Source: Pseudocolwellia sp048296855
GTDB lineage: Bacteria > Pseudomonadota > Gammaproteobacteria > Enterobacterales > Alteromonadaceae
DNA length: 64,000 nucleotides
Strand: one strand, 5' to 3'
Assembly (NCBI GenBank): GCA_048296855.1
Contig: CP182631.1
The notes under the pieces were generated by a model, which worked only from the letters and a program-made list of their open reading frames with translations, was not told where the DNA came from and searched no databases. Position 1 is the first letter of the stretch. Every line of letters begins with the position of its first letter. This document shows, piece by piece, positions 16,654 to 26,224 of this stretch. A program made the translations under genes and the position numbers.

Positions 16654-19600
16654 CTATCTATTCGGCTGGCTTGAAAAACCTAAGACAGTTAAGTTAGCAA
16701 CAGTTAACTCTCCATTATGATGGAAATTAACATCTATTTTGTTATTGGTTTGTAATACCGATATAGGTACTGGTATTTCTAGTGTAGCAAAATAACGTTC
16801 ATTTCTATTTTCAGCTGGTCCTCTCCAATCAATTGGAGTATCAACGCTTGTGCCGTTAACTTTTAATGAGTCAATAGTTAAAAAGCCACCGGGTTTATCA
16901 TCAGCATCAGGAAATAACGAAACTGTTAAACGTAATGTTGCTTCAGCAGAACCTGAAGGAATTGAAACATTATTAATATTAAGGGTTTTCTCTCCGCCAG
17001 TAATTGAAATACGATGTGGTACTGAACCACCACTTACACTTTCACCAAAATACTTAACTTCTTGCGCGACTTGGTTGATATTAATATTACTTTTTAAAGA
17101 ATAACGTAATACAACGGTTGCGTCAGGAGAAAGTGTTAATGTATTTGGCGCTGTTTTCATATGACGACGATCAAGGATGGTTTCTTGTTCATTAACAAAG
17201 TACATTTGACGCATTTCAACATTGTTAATGTTCGCATTTCCTACCCCTGCAACACTTAAGTTGATGGTTGTCGCTGTCTCTTCAAGATTATTAATGATAA
17301 CAAATAACTCATCTCCATTAACATATGAGTCAACTTGTACATCAAGATCAGTAGATGAAGAGTCTACACGAGTACCATCAACATTTGCCCATAGTTCATA
17401 GAATTTTATGTATGAAGACCATTGCCAATCACCACTATTAATTTGTTCTTCAATTAACATTGCATAATGATAAGGCGTAACACAATCTGGCACCTCTTTA
17501 TAACCACATACACCAACAGTAATAAAGCCATCTTGTAAACCTTGATATCCCCATAACGGTTTAGCTGGAGTAAATGGCATTGATTTAACAACATAATCAG
17601 GACGTTCTAAATATTGCATTAACATAGCATTGAAAGCTTTTAAGTTAGTAATATCATAACGTTCTTGATGCGGTAATCTATCCCATCCTCCTTGAACCGC
17701 ACCATATTCAGATAACACAATAGGCTTACGATTAGCTAATCCACCTTTTTTAACATCATACCACTCCATCATATCTAACATCGCTTGCACATGTCCTCCA
17801 CGGCGAGCCACATCAATACCTGTCGCGTCTACTGCTGGCCAGTCATAAATATGAACAGAATAAAAATCCATATTATCCCCCGCAGCTTCCATAAAGCCAC
17901 GCCACATTACATCCCATTGATACCAATTCTCATTGCGAGTATCGTCTACAGGAGTAGACATTCTGGATAAATAAAGCGCTTTGCTTTCGGCTTCAGCTGC
18001 TGGATCATCTGGTATTGAAATATATTGAGAATAATTGTCATCAGGAAGTCGTGAAAGCCCATCACGACGAAAGAAATCATGTAGCCCCCATGTCATACCA
18101 CCAATAAGTGGTGCTTCATTACCTAATCGATTACGTATTTGTTCTGCGACTAGATTATGATATTCCCAAATTTGTTCTTGGTTAGTTACCACAAATGCCC
18201 CTGTTTTCATCCTCATATCAGGTTCATTAATAACTTCCCAATATTTAGGTAGTGGCTCTCCAATGTTACCATTAAGGGAATTCGAAAAATAACTTTCAAG
18301 ATATTGGCCTACCCATTCAGCTGATGTAGCTATTTCTTTTGGTTGCCAACCCGTCCAAGTTGAACCGTTAGGATTCCAATTTAACGTGGGATAAAGAGGA
18401 TTAACGTTCGTGCCTGCAATCATCTCTGTTTTAGCTGTAGCAAAACGCTTATAAAGAGGAATACTATCGTACTCTTCTCTTAATTCTTTGCCTCTAGTAA
18501 CCATCCAGCTAAGATTTGCCCAATTATTACGGCTAGGATCTTCTTCTGTTTCTTGAAAACGCCATGTTGATGACCCATTATCACGGCCCATATAAACATC
18601 TAAAGTATTTAAAATATAATTTAATTTATCAGTATGACCATTCCAATCGCGCTCAAAAATAGAGCTATGCATAGTCATATGACGATTACGTCCAAAATCA
18701 GAAACACCATTTACTTCATGGCGCATATTAGCAGTTACCGTTACATCTACAGCTAAATTATTATTAACTTGTGAAGTGGAACAACCTTGTTTATTTGCAA
18801 ACTCACCTGCGGGTGTATTACCACAAGTATCTAGATTATTTGCAACGCCATCATTGTCTGAATCGTTTCCATTAACATTACAGCCTAAACCATTAACATT
18901 AATGCCATAAGAAGTTGATAGACATTGATCAACATGGTTATCAACGCCATCAAAGTCATCATCATCACCACCACTACTCGTACAACCTACACTATCAACA
19001 AAATCTGTTATTGGTGTATTTGGACATTGATCTAAGTCATCTGTAATCGAATCACTATCAGAATCCAATTGTGAAGGTGCACAACCAACAGAGTTTACAT
19101 TATTACGTTCAGCATCTGAGGTATTAGGACAAATATCAAATTCGTCATTAACATTGTCATCATCAGTATCAGGATCAACATCTCCAACGCGTGTTAAAGT
19201 AAGTAAATCAATATTGAATTGAAAGTCCGCACTACCTGCGCCATAAACACGGATAATATTCGCGCCTTTATAAAGATTAAATGTCGAGCTACCTTGTTGA
19301 TCATAAAAAATATCCCAAGAAAGCGCTGCGTCAGAACTCTGCATAATAACAGAGGTATTATCCTTAACTTCTAAAGCCCCATTAAAACCATTAGCTTGCA
19401 AACCAGCAACTACATTATTGTTTACACCTGTTGCAACACGATAAGTTACTTTATATGAAGCGCTTTCAGCAATATTTACATTGAAATTAAGCGCATCACC
19501 ACTATTAAAATAGTTAATAGCTTGACCACCACCACTTAAATTAAACGTTTGTACGTCTCCTATTGCAGAATCGTAGTCTTCAGCTTGTAAGACAAAGGAT

Positions 19601-20238
19601 GTTGCTCCCGTTAATGTACAACCATCATTATCAACCACATCTCCTTGAGGCGTGTTAGGACATTGATCTAACTCATCATTTACACCATCATTATCACTAT
19701 CAATAACTGATGTGCCACCAGAGTGAGTTAAAGTAAAAGCATTAATATTCCATTGCCAATCATTGGTTCCTGCTCCTCTTAGTCGAAGAGTTTGAGATCC
19801 AGCTGTAAGTTGCACCGTATAACCGGCTAAAAGATCTTGAAAATTATCCCACCCGGTATTTGGTACAGTTGTTTTACCTTGTGAAATAAAGCTATTATTT
19901 TGTTCAATTAAAAACTCTATCTCCGATCCACTAGCGATAGCAGTCCCTATACTGTAAACCAATGAATAATCACCGGGTTCCGTTACTGTAATTTGATAAT
20001 CAATAACATCATCACGATTAATATAATTTAAAGCCGTTTCACCATTAGTTACATAAGTACTAACAGGAGTGGGTTGTCCATCAACGAAAGTTCCATCAAT
20101 ATTAATGTAGCTTTCAGCTTCTACCCTGATTGATTCCGAATGTGCTGTTGTAACTATGCCAAAGCATAATATTAATATAGGCAATAAAGTACTCAATACT
20201 GAATATTTAAATTGCTCTTTTAGTGTGTTTTTTTTCAT
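16654..20238 (-). CDS. Secreted GH86 beta-agarase/porphyranase with CBM6 and TSP3 modules
   Basis: A 1194-residue secreted enzyme for red-algal galactan (agarose or porphyran). Order: signal peptide (about 1-34, hydrophobic LPILILCFGIVTTAHS), CBM6 carbohydrate-binding module (37-172), a thrombospondin type 3 calcium repeat (DSDNDGVNDELDQCPNTP, about 178-207), a second CBM6 (213-350), more TSP3 repeats (about 355-490), then the GH86 catalytic region (about 495-1090) and a C-terminal beta domain. GH86 hallmarks are NMRHEVNGVSDFGR at the domain start, the acid/base Glu in VINEPDMRM (about 670) and the nucleophile Glu in LSEYGAVQGGW (about 843). Agarose versus porphyran specificity cannot be read by eye. 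No receptor gene is adjacent; GH42 and GH36, 5-9 kb away, could act on the released sugars. Confidence 0.92.
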   Translation of the reverse strand: MKKNTLKEQFKYSVLSTLLPILILCFGIVTTAHSESIRVEAESYINIDGTFVDGQPTPVSTYVTNGETALNYINRDDVIDYQITVTEPGDYSLVYSIGTAIASGSEIEFLIEQNNSFISQGKTTVPNTGWDNFQDLLAGYTVQLTAGSQTLRLRGAGTNDWQWNINAFTLTHSGGTSVIDSDNDGVNDELDQCPNTPQGDVVDNDGCTLTGATSFVLQAEDYDSAIGDVQTFNLSGGGQAINYFNSGDALNFNVNIAESASYKVTYRVATGVNNNVVAGLQANGFNGALEVKDNTSVIMQSSDAALSWDIFYDQQGSSTFNLYKGANIIRVYGAGSADFQFNIDLLTLTRVGDVDPDTDDDNVNDEFDICPNTSDAERNNVNSVGCAPSQLDSDSDSITDDLDQCPNTPITDFVDSVGCTSSGGDDDDFDGVDNHVDQCLSTSYGINVNGLGCNVNGNDSDNDGVANNLDTCGNTPAGEFANKQGCSTSQVNNNLAVDVTVTANMRHEVNGVSDFGRNRHMTMHSSIFERDWNGHTDKLNYILNTLDVYMGRDNGSSTWRFQETEEDPSRNNWANLSWMVTRGKELREEYDSIPLYKRFATAKTEMIAGTNVNPLYPTLNWNPNGSTWTGWQPKEIATSAEWVGQYLESYFSNSLNGNIGEPLPKYWEVINEPDMRMKTGAFVVTNQEQIWEYHNLVAEQIRNRLGNEAPLIGGMTWGLHDFFRRDGLSRLPDDNYSQYISIPDDPAAEAESKALYLSRMSTPVDDTRNENWYQWDVMWRGFMEAAGDNMDFYSVHIYDWPAVDATGIDVARRGGHVQAMLDMMEWYDVKKGGLANRKPIVLSEYGAVQGGWDRLPHQERYDITNLKAFNAMLMQYLERPDYVVKSMPFTPAKPLWGYQGLQDGFITVGVCGYKEVPDCVTPYHYAMLIEEQINSGDWQWSSYIKFYELWANVDGTRVDSSSTDLDVQVDSYVNGDELFVIINNLEETATTINLSVAGVGNANINNVEMRQMYFVNEQETILDRRHMKTAPNTLTLSPDATVVLRYSLKSNININQVAQEVKYFGESVSGGSVPHRISITGGEKTLNINNVSIPSGSAEATLRLTVSLFPDADDKPGGFLTIDSLKVNGTSVDTPIDWRGPAENRNERYFATLEIPVPISVLQTNNKIDVNFHHNGELTVANLTVLGFSSQPNR

Positions 20239-20661
20239 TATTATAAATCCATTTTATATTGTGTAATCCGTGTAAGCTTTATTTTATTAACTAAATACTT
20301 ACGCCCCTTGCTTTATTATGTGTAGCTTTTAAAGCAAGTATAAAAGGGTTAACTAAAAGCTAACCCCATACAAAAATATAGGAAGCGTTCGTAAAACAAT
20401 CAAACTCTACTCTTGATTATTTTTAATAAAAATCATTCTTATTATCATCTACAGATGTGTATTTATAATTAATTTCAACGAATTAAAAATTATTACAATA
20501 AATTACAAAAAGTAATTTATTCGCATAACTAGTAACCTGTGTAAGCTTCAAATACCTAGTCCGAACTCAGGTATAGATAAAAACCGATTTGAAAATTTAA
20601 CAATTGTTAATTTAATGATATAAATAATGCACAAATTTTTTAAACAACGAATGGACCCATT
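20239..20661. promoter_or_regulatory. Divergent spacer between GH86 and metY-like genes
   Basis: 423 bases. Two consecutive hairpins lie in the GH86 leader: CTTGCTTT (20307) with AAAGCAAG (ending 20338), and GGGTTA (20346) with TAACCC (ending 20366). The word GTGTAAGCTT occurs twice (about 20270 and 20539). A perfect 14-base palindrome TTAACAATTGTTAA lies at 20597-20610, close to the metY-like start, and may be an operator. Confidence 0.4.
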
Positions 20662-21933
20662 ATGAAATTAGCCTCACTAGCCTTACACCACGGATATGAG
20701 TCGGAAGCAACGACTAAAGCCGCAACCACACCTATTTACCAAACAACGTCTTACACCTTTGACAATACACAACACGGTGCAGACTTATTTGATTTAAAAG
20801 TTCCAGGGAACATTTACACTCGAATAATGAACCCAACCACTGACGTGTTAGAGCAACGTGTTTCAGCGATGGAAGGCGGTTTAGCTGGTTTAGCCGTGGC
20901 TTCAGGTATGGCTGCTATTACTTATGCCATTCAAGCAATTACCTCTGTAGGTGATAACATTATTAGTACTAGCCAATTATACGGTGGTACTTACAACCTT
21001 TTTGCTCACACTTTTCCAAGACAAGGTGTAAACGTAAAGTTTGCCTCTGCTGATAATTTAGCTGCATTTGAAGCCTTAATTGACGACAACACACGTGCTA
21101 TTTTTTGTGAATCTATCGGTAACCCTGCGGGTAATATTGTCGATTTAGCCGGTTTAGCTAAAATCGCAAACAAGTATGGCGTACCATTAATTGTAGATAA
21201 CACAGTGGCGAGCCCTGTGTTATGTCGCCCATTCGAACACGGCGCTCATATTGTTATTCATTCACTCACTAAATACATAGGCGGACATGGCACAAGCATC
21301 GGCGGTATTATTGTTGACTCAGGTAAGTTTGATTGGGTAGCAAATAAAGAGCGTTTCCCTATGCTAAACGAACCAGATCCTTCATATCATGATGTTGTTT
21401 ACACCGAAGCATTAGGTGCTGCAGCTTATATTGGTCGTTGTCGTGTTGTACCATTAAGAAATACCGGTGCAGCCCTTTCACCACATAGTGCATTTTTAAT
21501 TATGCAAGGCTTAGAAACCTTATGTTTACGCATGGAACGCCATTGTGAAAATGCATTAAAAGTAGCTAACTACTTAAACAATCACGATAAAGTTAACTGG
21601 GTAAATTATGCCGCACTGCCTACAAGCCCGTATAACGAATTATGTAACACCATAACCAGCGGTAAATCATCAGGTATTTTAAGCTTTGGTATTAAAGGTG
21701 GTAGTGAAGCAGGCGGACGCTTTATTGATGCACTCAACATGATTTTACGCCTTGTAAATATTGGTGATGCTAAATCGTTAGCGTGTCACCCAGCATCAAC
21801 AACTCATCGTCAGTTAAATCCTGAAGAATTAAAATCAGCAGGTGTTTCTGAAGATTTAGTGCGTATTTCTGTTGGTATTGAAGATATTGACGACATTATT
21901 GCAGACATTGAGCAAGCATTAGAAAAAGCGTAA
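20662..21933 (+). CDS. metY: O-acetylhomoserine sulfhydrylase (Cys/Met metabolism PLP enzyme)
   Basis: A 423-residue PLP enzyme of the cystathionine gamma-synthase superfamily. It should join O-acetylhomoserine with sulfide (or methanethiol) to make homocysteine (or methionine) in the cytosol. The PLP lysine is in HSLTKYIGGHG (about residue 205), the cofactor-binding YGGTYNLF near 108 and the C-terminal SLACHPASTTHRQL near 375 are as in the MetY branch; the length of about 425 is MetY-like rather than MetB/MetC-like (about 390). Start ATG is preceded by a weak GGA. A terminator follows. The gene stands alone; no MetJ box (AGACGTCT) was found upstream. Confidence 0.9.
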   Translation: MKLASLALHHGYESEATTKAATTPIYQTTSYTFDNTQHGADLFDLKVPGNIYTRIMNPTTDVLEQRVSAMEGGLAGLAVASGMAAITYAIQAITSVGDNIISTSQLYGGTYNLFAHTFPRQGVNVKFASADNLAAFEALIDDNTRAIFCESIGNPAGNIVDLAGLAKIANKYGVPLIVDNTVASPVLCRPFEHGAHIVIHSLTKYIGGHGTSIGGIIVDSGKFDWVANKERFPMLNEPDPSYHDVVYTEALGAAAYIGRCRVVPLRNTGAALSPHSAFLIMQGLETLCLRMERHCENALKVANYLNNHDKVNWVNYAALPTSPYNELCNTITSGKSSGILSFGIKGGSEAGGRFIDALNMILRLVNIGDAKSLACHPASTTHRQLNPEELKSAGVSEDLVRISVGIEDIDDIIADIEQALEKA

Positions 21934-21981
21934 TCCTTTTTCAACAACAATCAAATTCAAACTCAACCAATCCAAACAACC

Positions 21982-22018
21982 AAAGGAATGAATATTAACG
22001 TATTCATTCCTTTTTTAT
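21982..22018 (+). terminator. Terminator of the metY-like gene
   Basis: Stem AAAGGAATGAATA / TATTCATTCCTTT followed by T residues. Confidence 0.88.
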
Positions 22019-22066
22019 TTATTGATTTACTAACCTGTTAATTCACACTTCTCTCATCAATATAAC

Positions 22067-22263
22067 TAACCTGAACTCGGCTTAACAAATTCTTCTCTAG
22101 CAGCTATTTTTCCTAATTTCTGCGTTAAATTTACTTGCAATAGACCAGCTATTGACGCGAAATTTGCCTTGAATTAAGAAAAAATATCAAGCTAGAGGAA
22201 CAATAAAACTATTTTTTCTTATATTTCATTTTGTTAAGCATCTCTTTAACCGAGTTCAGGTTA
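22067..22263. repeat. MITE-like element with perfect 14-base ends
   Basis: A 197-base non-coding element bounded by the inverted repeat TAACCTGAACTCGG (14 of 14 between ends). The interior holds TTCTCTAGCAGCTATTTTT and CCTAATTTC, which recur in the element at 60286-60516 in opposite orientation. No frame of useful length is present. Confidence 0.75.
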
Positions 22264-22371
22264 ACTAAAGTAATAAAAGCCCTCCGAAATAATTGAAAGA
22301 AAATTCCTATTTAAAGAGGCACTAGGTATAATCGCGTCAAAGTTTGCCCAAGTTTAACTAAGAGTTGCAAC

Positions 22372-24669
22372 GTGAAGTCTACCGACAGAGTTACCCAAAC
22401 GAATAAGTTATTATTCGATTACCCAAAATACTGGGCTGAATGCTACGGCACAGCACCATTTTTACCTATGTCTCGTGCTGAAATGGACGTATTAGGGTGG
22501 GATAGTTGCGACATTATTATTGTTACCGGCGATGCTTATGTAGATCACCCTAGCTTTGGTATGGCCATTATTGGTCGTATGTTAGAAGCCCAAGGTTTTC
22601 GTGTAGGGATTATTGCTCAACCAGATTGGAGCTCGAAAGACGCTTTCATGCAGTTAGGCCAACCCAATTTATTCTTTGGTGTTACCTCGGGCAACATGGA
22701 TTCAATGATCAACCGTTATACAGCTGAGCGTAGAATACGTCACGACGATGCTTACACTCCAAATGATGAAGGCGGTAAACGTCCAGATCGCGCAGTCAAT
22801 GTTTATACACAACGCTGTAAAGAAGCTTATAAAGGCGTACCAGTAATTATTGGCGGTATTGAAGCTAGTTTACGTCGCGTTGCTCATTACGATTATTGGT
22901 CAGACAAAGTTCGACGCTCTGTATTATTTGATTCAAAAGCCGACTTATTAATATATGGCAACGCTGAACGCCCGCTTATCGAAATTGCTCATAGAATAGC
23001 AAATGGTGAAGAAGCAAAAAGCATTACTGATGTTAGAGGCAGTGCATTTTTAGCCAAGCATGCCCTACCCGGCTGGAAAGGCATTGATTCTAGAAACATA
23101 GATAAACCGGGTAAAATCGATCCTATCTATAGCCCTTATCAAGACATGACCGAAAGCAGCTGTGAAACCAACAGTGCTGAAGCAGCTGAAAATGATAAAA
23201 ACTCGGCGTTAGCAACAGACGTCACTAAATCACCACAAGTGATTGAGATAAAAGATTATCAAAACAAAAGTTGGAAAGATAAATTAAAGCCTTGGGAAAC
23301 CACTTATATTAATTTACCCACATACGAACAAGTACGTGATAACAAAATGTTATACGCGCACGCTTCTCGTATTTTCCATCAAGAAGTTAATCCAACATCA
23401 GCTAAGCCTCTAGTGCAAAGCCATGGCGATAGAATTATTTGGTTAAACCCACCTGCTCAGCCATTATCTGAAGCAGAAATGGACAGTGTTTTTGATTTAA
23501 ATTATCAACGCGTACCACACCCAAGTTACGGTAAAGCAAAAATACCTGCTTACGACATGATCAAAACATCAATCAACATTATGCGTGGTTGTTTTGGTGG
23601 TTGTACTTTCTGTTCCATTACAGAACATGAAGGTCGTATTATTCAAAGTCGTTCAGAAGAATCTATTTTGAATGAAATTGAAGATATCAAACTTAAAGTT
23701 CCTGGTTTTACTGGCGTAATATCCGATTTGGGTGGCCCAACAGCCAACATGTATAAGCTACGTTGTAAAAGCGAAAAAGCAGAAGCTACCTGTCGTAAAC
23801 CCTCTTGTGTATGGCCAACTATTTGTGGTCATTTAGATACCGACCAAACACCAACTGTAGAGCTATACCGTAAAGCTCGTAAAATACCAGGCATTAAAAA
23901 AGTATTAATTGCCTCAGGTGTTCGTTACGACTTAGCGATTGAGTCGCCAGAATATGTTAAAGAACTGGCGACACATCATGTTGGCGGTTACTTAAAAATA
24001 GCACCCGAACATACTGAAGAAGGCCCATTAAATAAAATGATGAAGCCAGGTATGGGAAGCTACGACAAGTTTAAAGAAATGTTTGATCATTACTCAAAAC
24101 TTGCTGGTAAAAAACAATACTTGATCCCTTACTTTATTTCAGCGCATCCCGGTACAACCAATAAAGATATGGTAAACCTGGCGCTATGGTTAAAAGAAAA
24201 TGACTTCAAGTTAGACCAAGTACAAAATTTTTATCCGTCGCCATTAGCGAATGCGACGACTTTATACCATACAGAAATTGACTCACTGAAAAATGTAAGA
24301 AAAAACAGTGAAAAAGTAAACGTTCCTAAAGGCACCATTCAACGACGATTGCATAAAGCGATATTGCGTTATCATGATCCAGTTAACTGGCCAATGATCA
24401 GAGAAGAACTAACCAAAATGGGACTTAAAAAGCTTATTGGTTCTGGTCCTGCGTGCTTAGTACCTGCAGAAACCCGTGGTGAATTAAATAAACAACACTA
24501 CAAGAATAATGGTAAAGGCAAGAACAACTCAACGGGTAAGAAAACCTCTCCAGGGCAAACAAGAGCTTACGGTAAAAAGCCAAAACCAGCAGGTAAAGGT
24601 AAACAAGGGTTAACGCGTTTTTCTGAGAATCAGTTTAACGACCGTAAACCTAAGAATAAAAAACCTTAA
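22372..24669 (+). CDS. ygiQ: YgiQ-family radical SAM protein
   Basis: A 765-residue cytosolic protein of the UPF0313/YgiQ radical SAM family. The cluster-binding motif CFGGCTFC (C-x3-C-x2-C) is at about residues 406-413. The N-terminus matches the family closely (CDIIIVTGDAYVDHPSFGMA) and contains the cobalamin-like N-terminal domain. A lysine/glycine-rich tail (KNNGKGKNNSTGKK and similar, from about 705) is disordered and basic. The reaction is unknown for the family. The start is GTG at 22372, which keeps the conserved N-terminus (LLFDYPKYWAECYGTAPFLP); no ATG is better placed. Upstream is a MITE-like element. Confidence 0.93.
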   Translation: MKSTDRVTQTNKLLFDYPKYWAECYGTAPFLPMSRAEMDVLGWDSCDIIIVTGDAYVDHPSFGMAIIGRMLEAQGFRVGIIAQPDWSSKDAFMQLGQPNLFFGVTSGNMDSMINRYTAERRIRHDDAYTPNDEGGKRPDRAVNVYTQRCKEAYKGVPVIIGGIEASLRRVAHYDYWSDKVRRSVLFDSKADLLIYGNAERPLIEIAHRIANGEEAKSITDVRGSAFLAKHALPGWKGIDSRNIDKPGKIDPIYSPYQDMTESSCETNSAEAAENDKNSALATDVTKSPQVIEIKDYQNKSWKDKLKPWETTYINLPTYEQVRDNKMLYAHASRIFHQEVNPTSAKPLVQSHGDRIIWLNPPAQPLSEAEMDSVFDLNYQRVPHPSYGKAKIPAYDMIKTSINIMRGCFGGCTFCSITEHEGRIIQSRSEESILNEIEDIKLKVPGFTGVISDLGGPTANMYKLRCKSEKAEATCRKPSCVWPTICGHLDTDQTPTVELYRKARKIPGIKKVLIASGVRYDLAIESPEYVKELATHHVGGYLKIAPEHTEEGPLNKMMKPGMGSYDKFKEMFDHYSKLAGKKQYLIPYFISAHPGTTNKDMVNLALWLKENDFKLDQVQNFYPSPLANATTLYHTEIDSLKNVRKNSEKVNVPKGTIQRRLHKAILRYHDPVNWPMIREELTKMGLKKLIGSGPACLVPAETRGELNKQHYKNNGKGKNNSTGKKTSPGQTRAYGKKPKPAGKGKQGLTRFSENQFNDRKPKNKKP

Positions 24670-24706
24670 TTCTCCTATACGTTTCAGAGGGGAAGCTGAT
24701 TAGATT

Positions 24707-24746
24707 TTAATACTCACACTTAACAAAAAATTAAGTTTGAGTATTA
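24707..24746. terminator. Bidirectional terminator between ygiQ and hipA
   Basis: Stem AATACTCA-ACTTAA / TTAAGT-TGAGTATT with one mismatch, overlapping the last codon of the hipA-like gene; it separates two convergent genes. Confidence 0.65.
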
Positions 24747-25958
24747 TTCTGTTTTTATTAATTTAGACATAAGTTTTATATCTCTCTCACTTACATCATT
24801 TGCTTTAAAGGATTCTTCCCAATCGACTAAAGCACTTTTTACTCGTTCAGCAACATCCACTACTTGCGCTTTTGTTAAGCCAAAATTTCGGTGGTAACGC
24901 GTAATATTGCTATGGCTTGGTAAAATATCGTCATAACCTAACTTAAGTTGATGATAAGCTCCATAAGTTACTGAAGGTACAACATCGTAAGCGGGTGTTA
25001 ATTGCCAACCATCTTCCTTACAAGAAAAGCTAAAATTACGTAAATGATCATCTGTATTATTCAAAGCAACGTTAAACAACATTTGACCTAAAAGTTGTTT
25101 TTTATCTTCAAGAGGCCTACAAGAATAACGTGCAATTAATTTAACAATATCGTCGTATGATGATGTGTAAGGATCAGATTGTGTATTTTGGTTTTTCAGT
25201 AACGCATTAGCCGTTATTTGATGATAACGCCCATCATGAGGTGTTACATCAAAACGCTCAACCAATAATACATTATTAGCTTCGGCTTTAATTACCTCGG
25301 TTTGTGCAACCAACAACCCTGCTGCTTCCATCAATTTTAAGCAAGCATGTTCTACAGTAGAGTAATCAAATTTGTCTTCATCTTTTGCAAATTTAGCAAT
25401 ATAGGCTTTATGCTGATCATGCACCAGCACTTTAGGCCGAGCTCCACCAATACTAGAGCCTCGAGCAAACATGGCTAATTTGTATTGCTCTATTTCTTCA
25501 TCAGTTAACAAGCCAACATCAATTTTATTAGCGAGTATCTCTAATTCTGTTAAATCAGATTTATTACACCCTAAACCAAAAGATACAGGCACATTATCAT
25601 CACTAGAAAAGTGTAATGCCCCAATAGTGGAATACTCCATTATATTGAGTAAGTCTGTCGTTTTGGGAAATCGAATATTATGAATACGGGCGAGTACTTT
25701 CTTACCCCAAGAATCAGGCAGTATGTCATCAATAAATCCAGCTACCGCATTAGAGCAAGGTAACTCAATCAACTGAGCGTTAAATGAAAGGTGTTTTGGA
25801 TCAATAGGATACTGTGAATATTTTCTAAAGTCAGGATGATACACAAATTCTATTTTATCTATTTGCCCTTGGTGATTTTCATACACGTCAGTTTGGGCGC
25901 ATTTAATAACCTCACCTGAAGGTGTCATAAACCTTATTTTAAATGTTTTACTTACCAT
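24744..25958 (-). CDS. HipA-family serine/threonine kinase toxin
   Basis: A 404-residue HipA-like protein, which in known systems phosphorylates a tRNA synthetase (GltX in E. coli) and causes dormancy. The N-terminal Couple_hipA domain covers about 1-110. Kinase features: the glycine-rich loop with regulatory serines GSSIGGARPK (167-176), the lysine in YIAKF (189), catalytic motif NNTDDHLRN (300-308; the N-x-D-D-H-x-x-N pattern) and metal-binding DVVP (325-328). All key residues are intact. The start overlaps the end of the HTH gene by seven bases, showing one operon with the antitoxin first. Confidence 0.92.
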   Translation of the reverse strand: MVSKTFKIRFMTPSGEVIKCAQTDVYENHQGQIDKIEFVYHPDFRKYSQYPIDPKHLSFNAQLIELPCSNAVAGFIDDILPDSWGKKVLARIHNIRFPKTTDLLNIMEYSTIGALHFSSDDNVPVSFGLGCNKSDLTELEILANKIDVGLLTDEEIEQYKLAMFARGSSIGGARPKVLVHDQHKAYIAKFAKDEDKFDYSTVEHACLKLMEAAGLLVAQTEVIKAEANNVLLVERFDVTPHDGRYHQITANALLKNQNTQSDPYTSSYDDIVKLIARYSCRPLEDKKQLLGQMLFNVALNNTDDHLRNFSFSCKEDGWQLTPAYDVVPSVTYGAYHQLKLGYDDILPSHSNITRYHRNFGLTKAQVVDVAERVKSALVDWEESFKANDVSERDIKLMSKLIKTE

Positions 25959-26224
25959 GATGTTGTTCTCGATACTAATGTGCTTGCATCAGAATTCGGT
26001 ATAAATAACTCATCCATAGCATTTTTTTTATCAAGTAACTCTAGCACCCTAAAAACAGTACCCCATGCAACTCCTTCTTTGCCAGCCTCAAGGTTTTGTA
26101 TTGTTGTTACACCAACACCAATTCTTGCAGCAAAAGTCGTTTGCGTATCATTAGGGTACTTATTTTTACGTAGTTGTTGTATTTTAGCGCCTGCTTTAAC
26201 AAACCAATCTTTATCAATAGTCAT
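25952..26224 (-). CDS. HipB-like HTH antitoxin/repressor
   Basis: A 90-residue protein with a Cro/C1-type helix-turn-helix: KIQQLRKNKYPNDTQTTFAARIGVG then VTTIQNLEAGKEG, at about residues 13-50. By family it should bind DNA to repress its own operon and neutralise the HipA-like kinase. It precedes and overlaps the kinase gene. Candidate operators lie just upstream at 26244-26259 and about 26312-26333. Confidence 0.9.
   Translation of the reverse strand: MTIDKDWFVKAGAKIQQLRKNKYPNDTQTTFAARIGVGVTTIQNLEAGKEGVAWGTVFRVLELLDKKNAMDELFIPNSDASTLVSRTTSW

Noticed and set aside
20428..20450. Fur-box-like AATCATTCTTATTATCATC between GH86 and metY-like genes
   Set aside because: One half fits the TGATAAT consensus but the other matches only about four of seven positions, and neither flanking gene is iron related.
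20239..20661. SAM or other methionine-linked riboswitch before the metY-like gene
   Set aside because: No recognisable riboswitch core; the hairpins present belong to the GH86 side and lack an anti-terminator arrangement.
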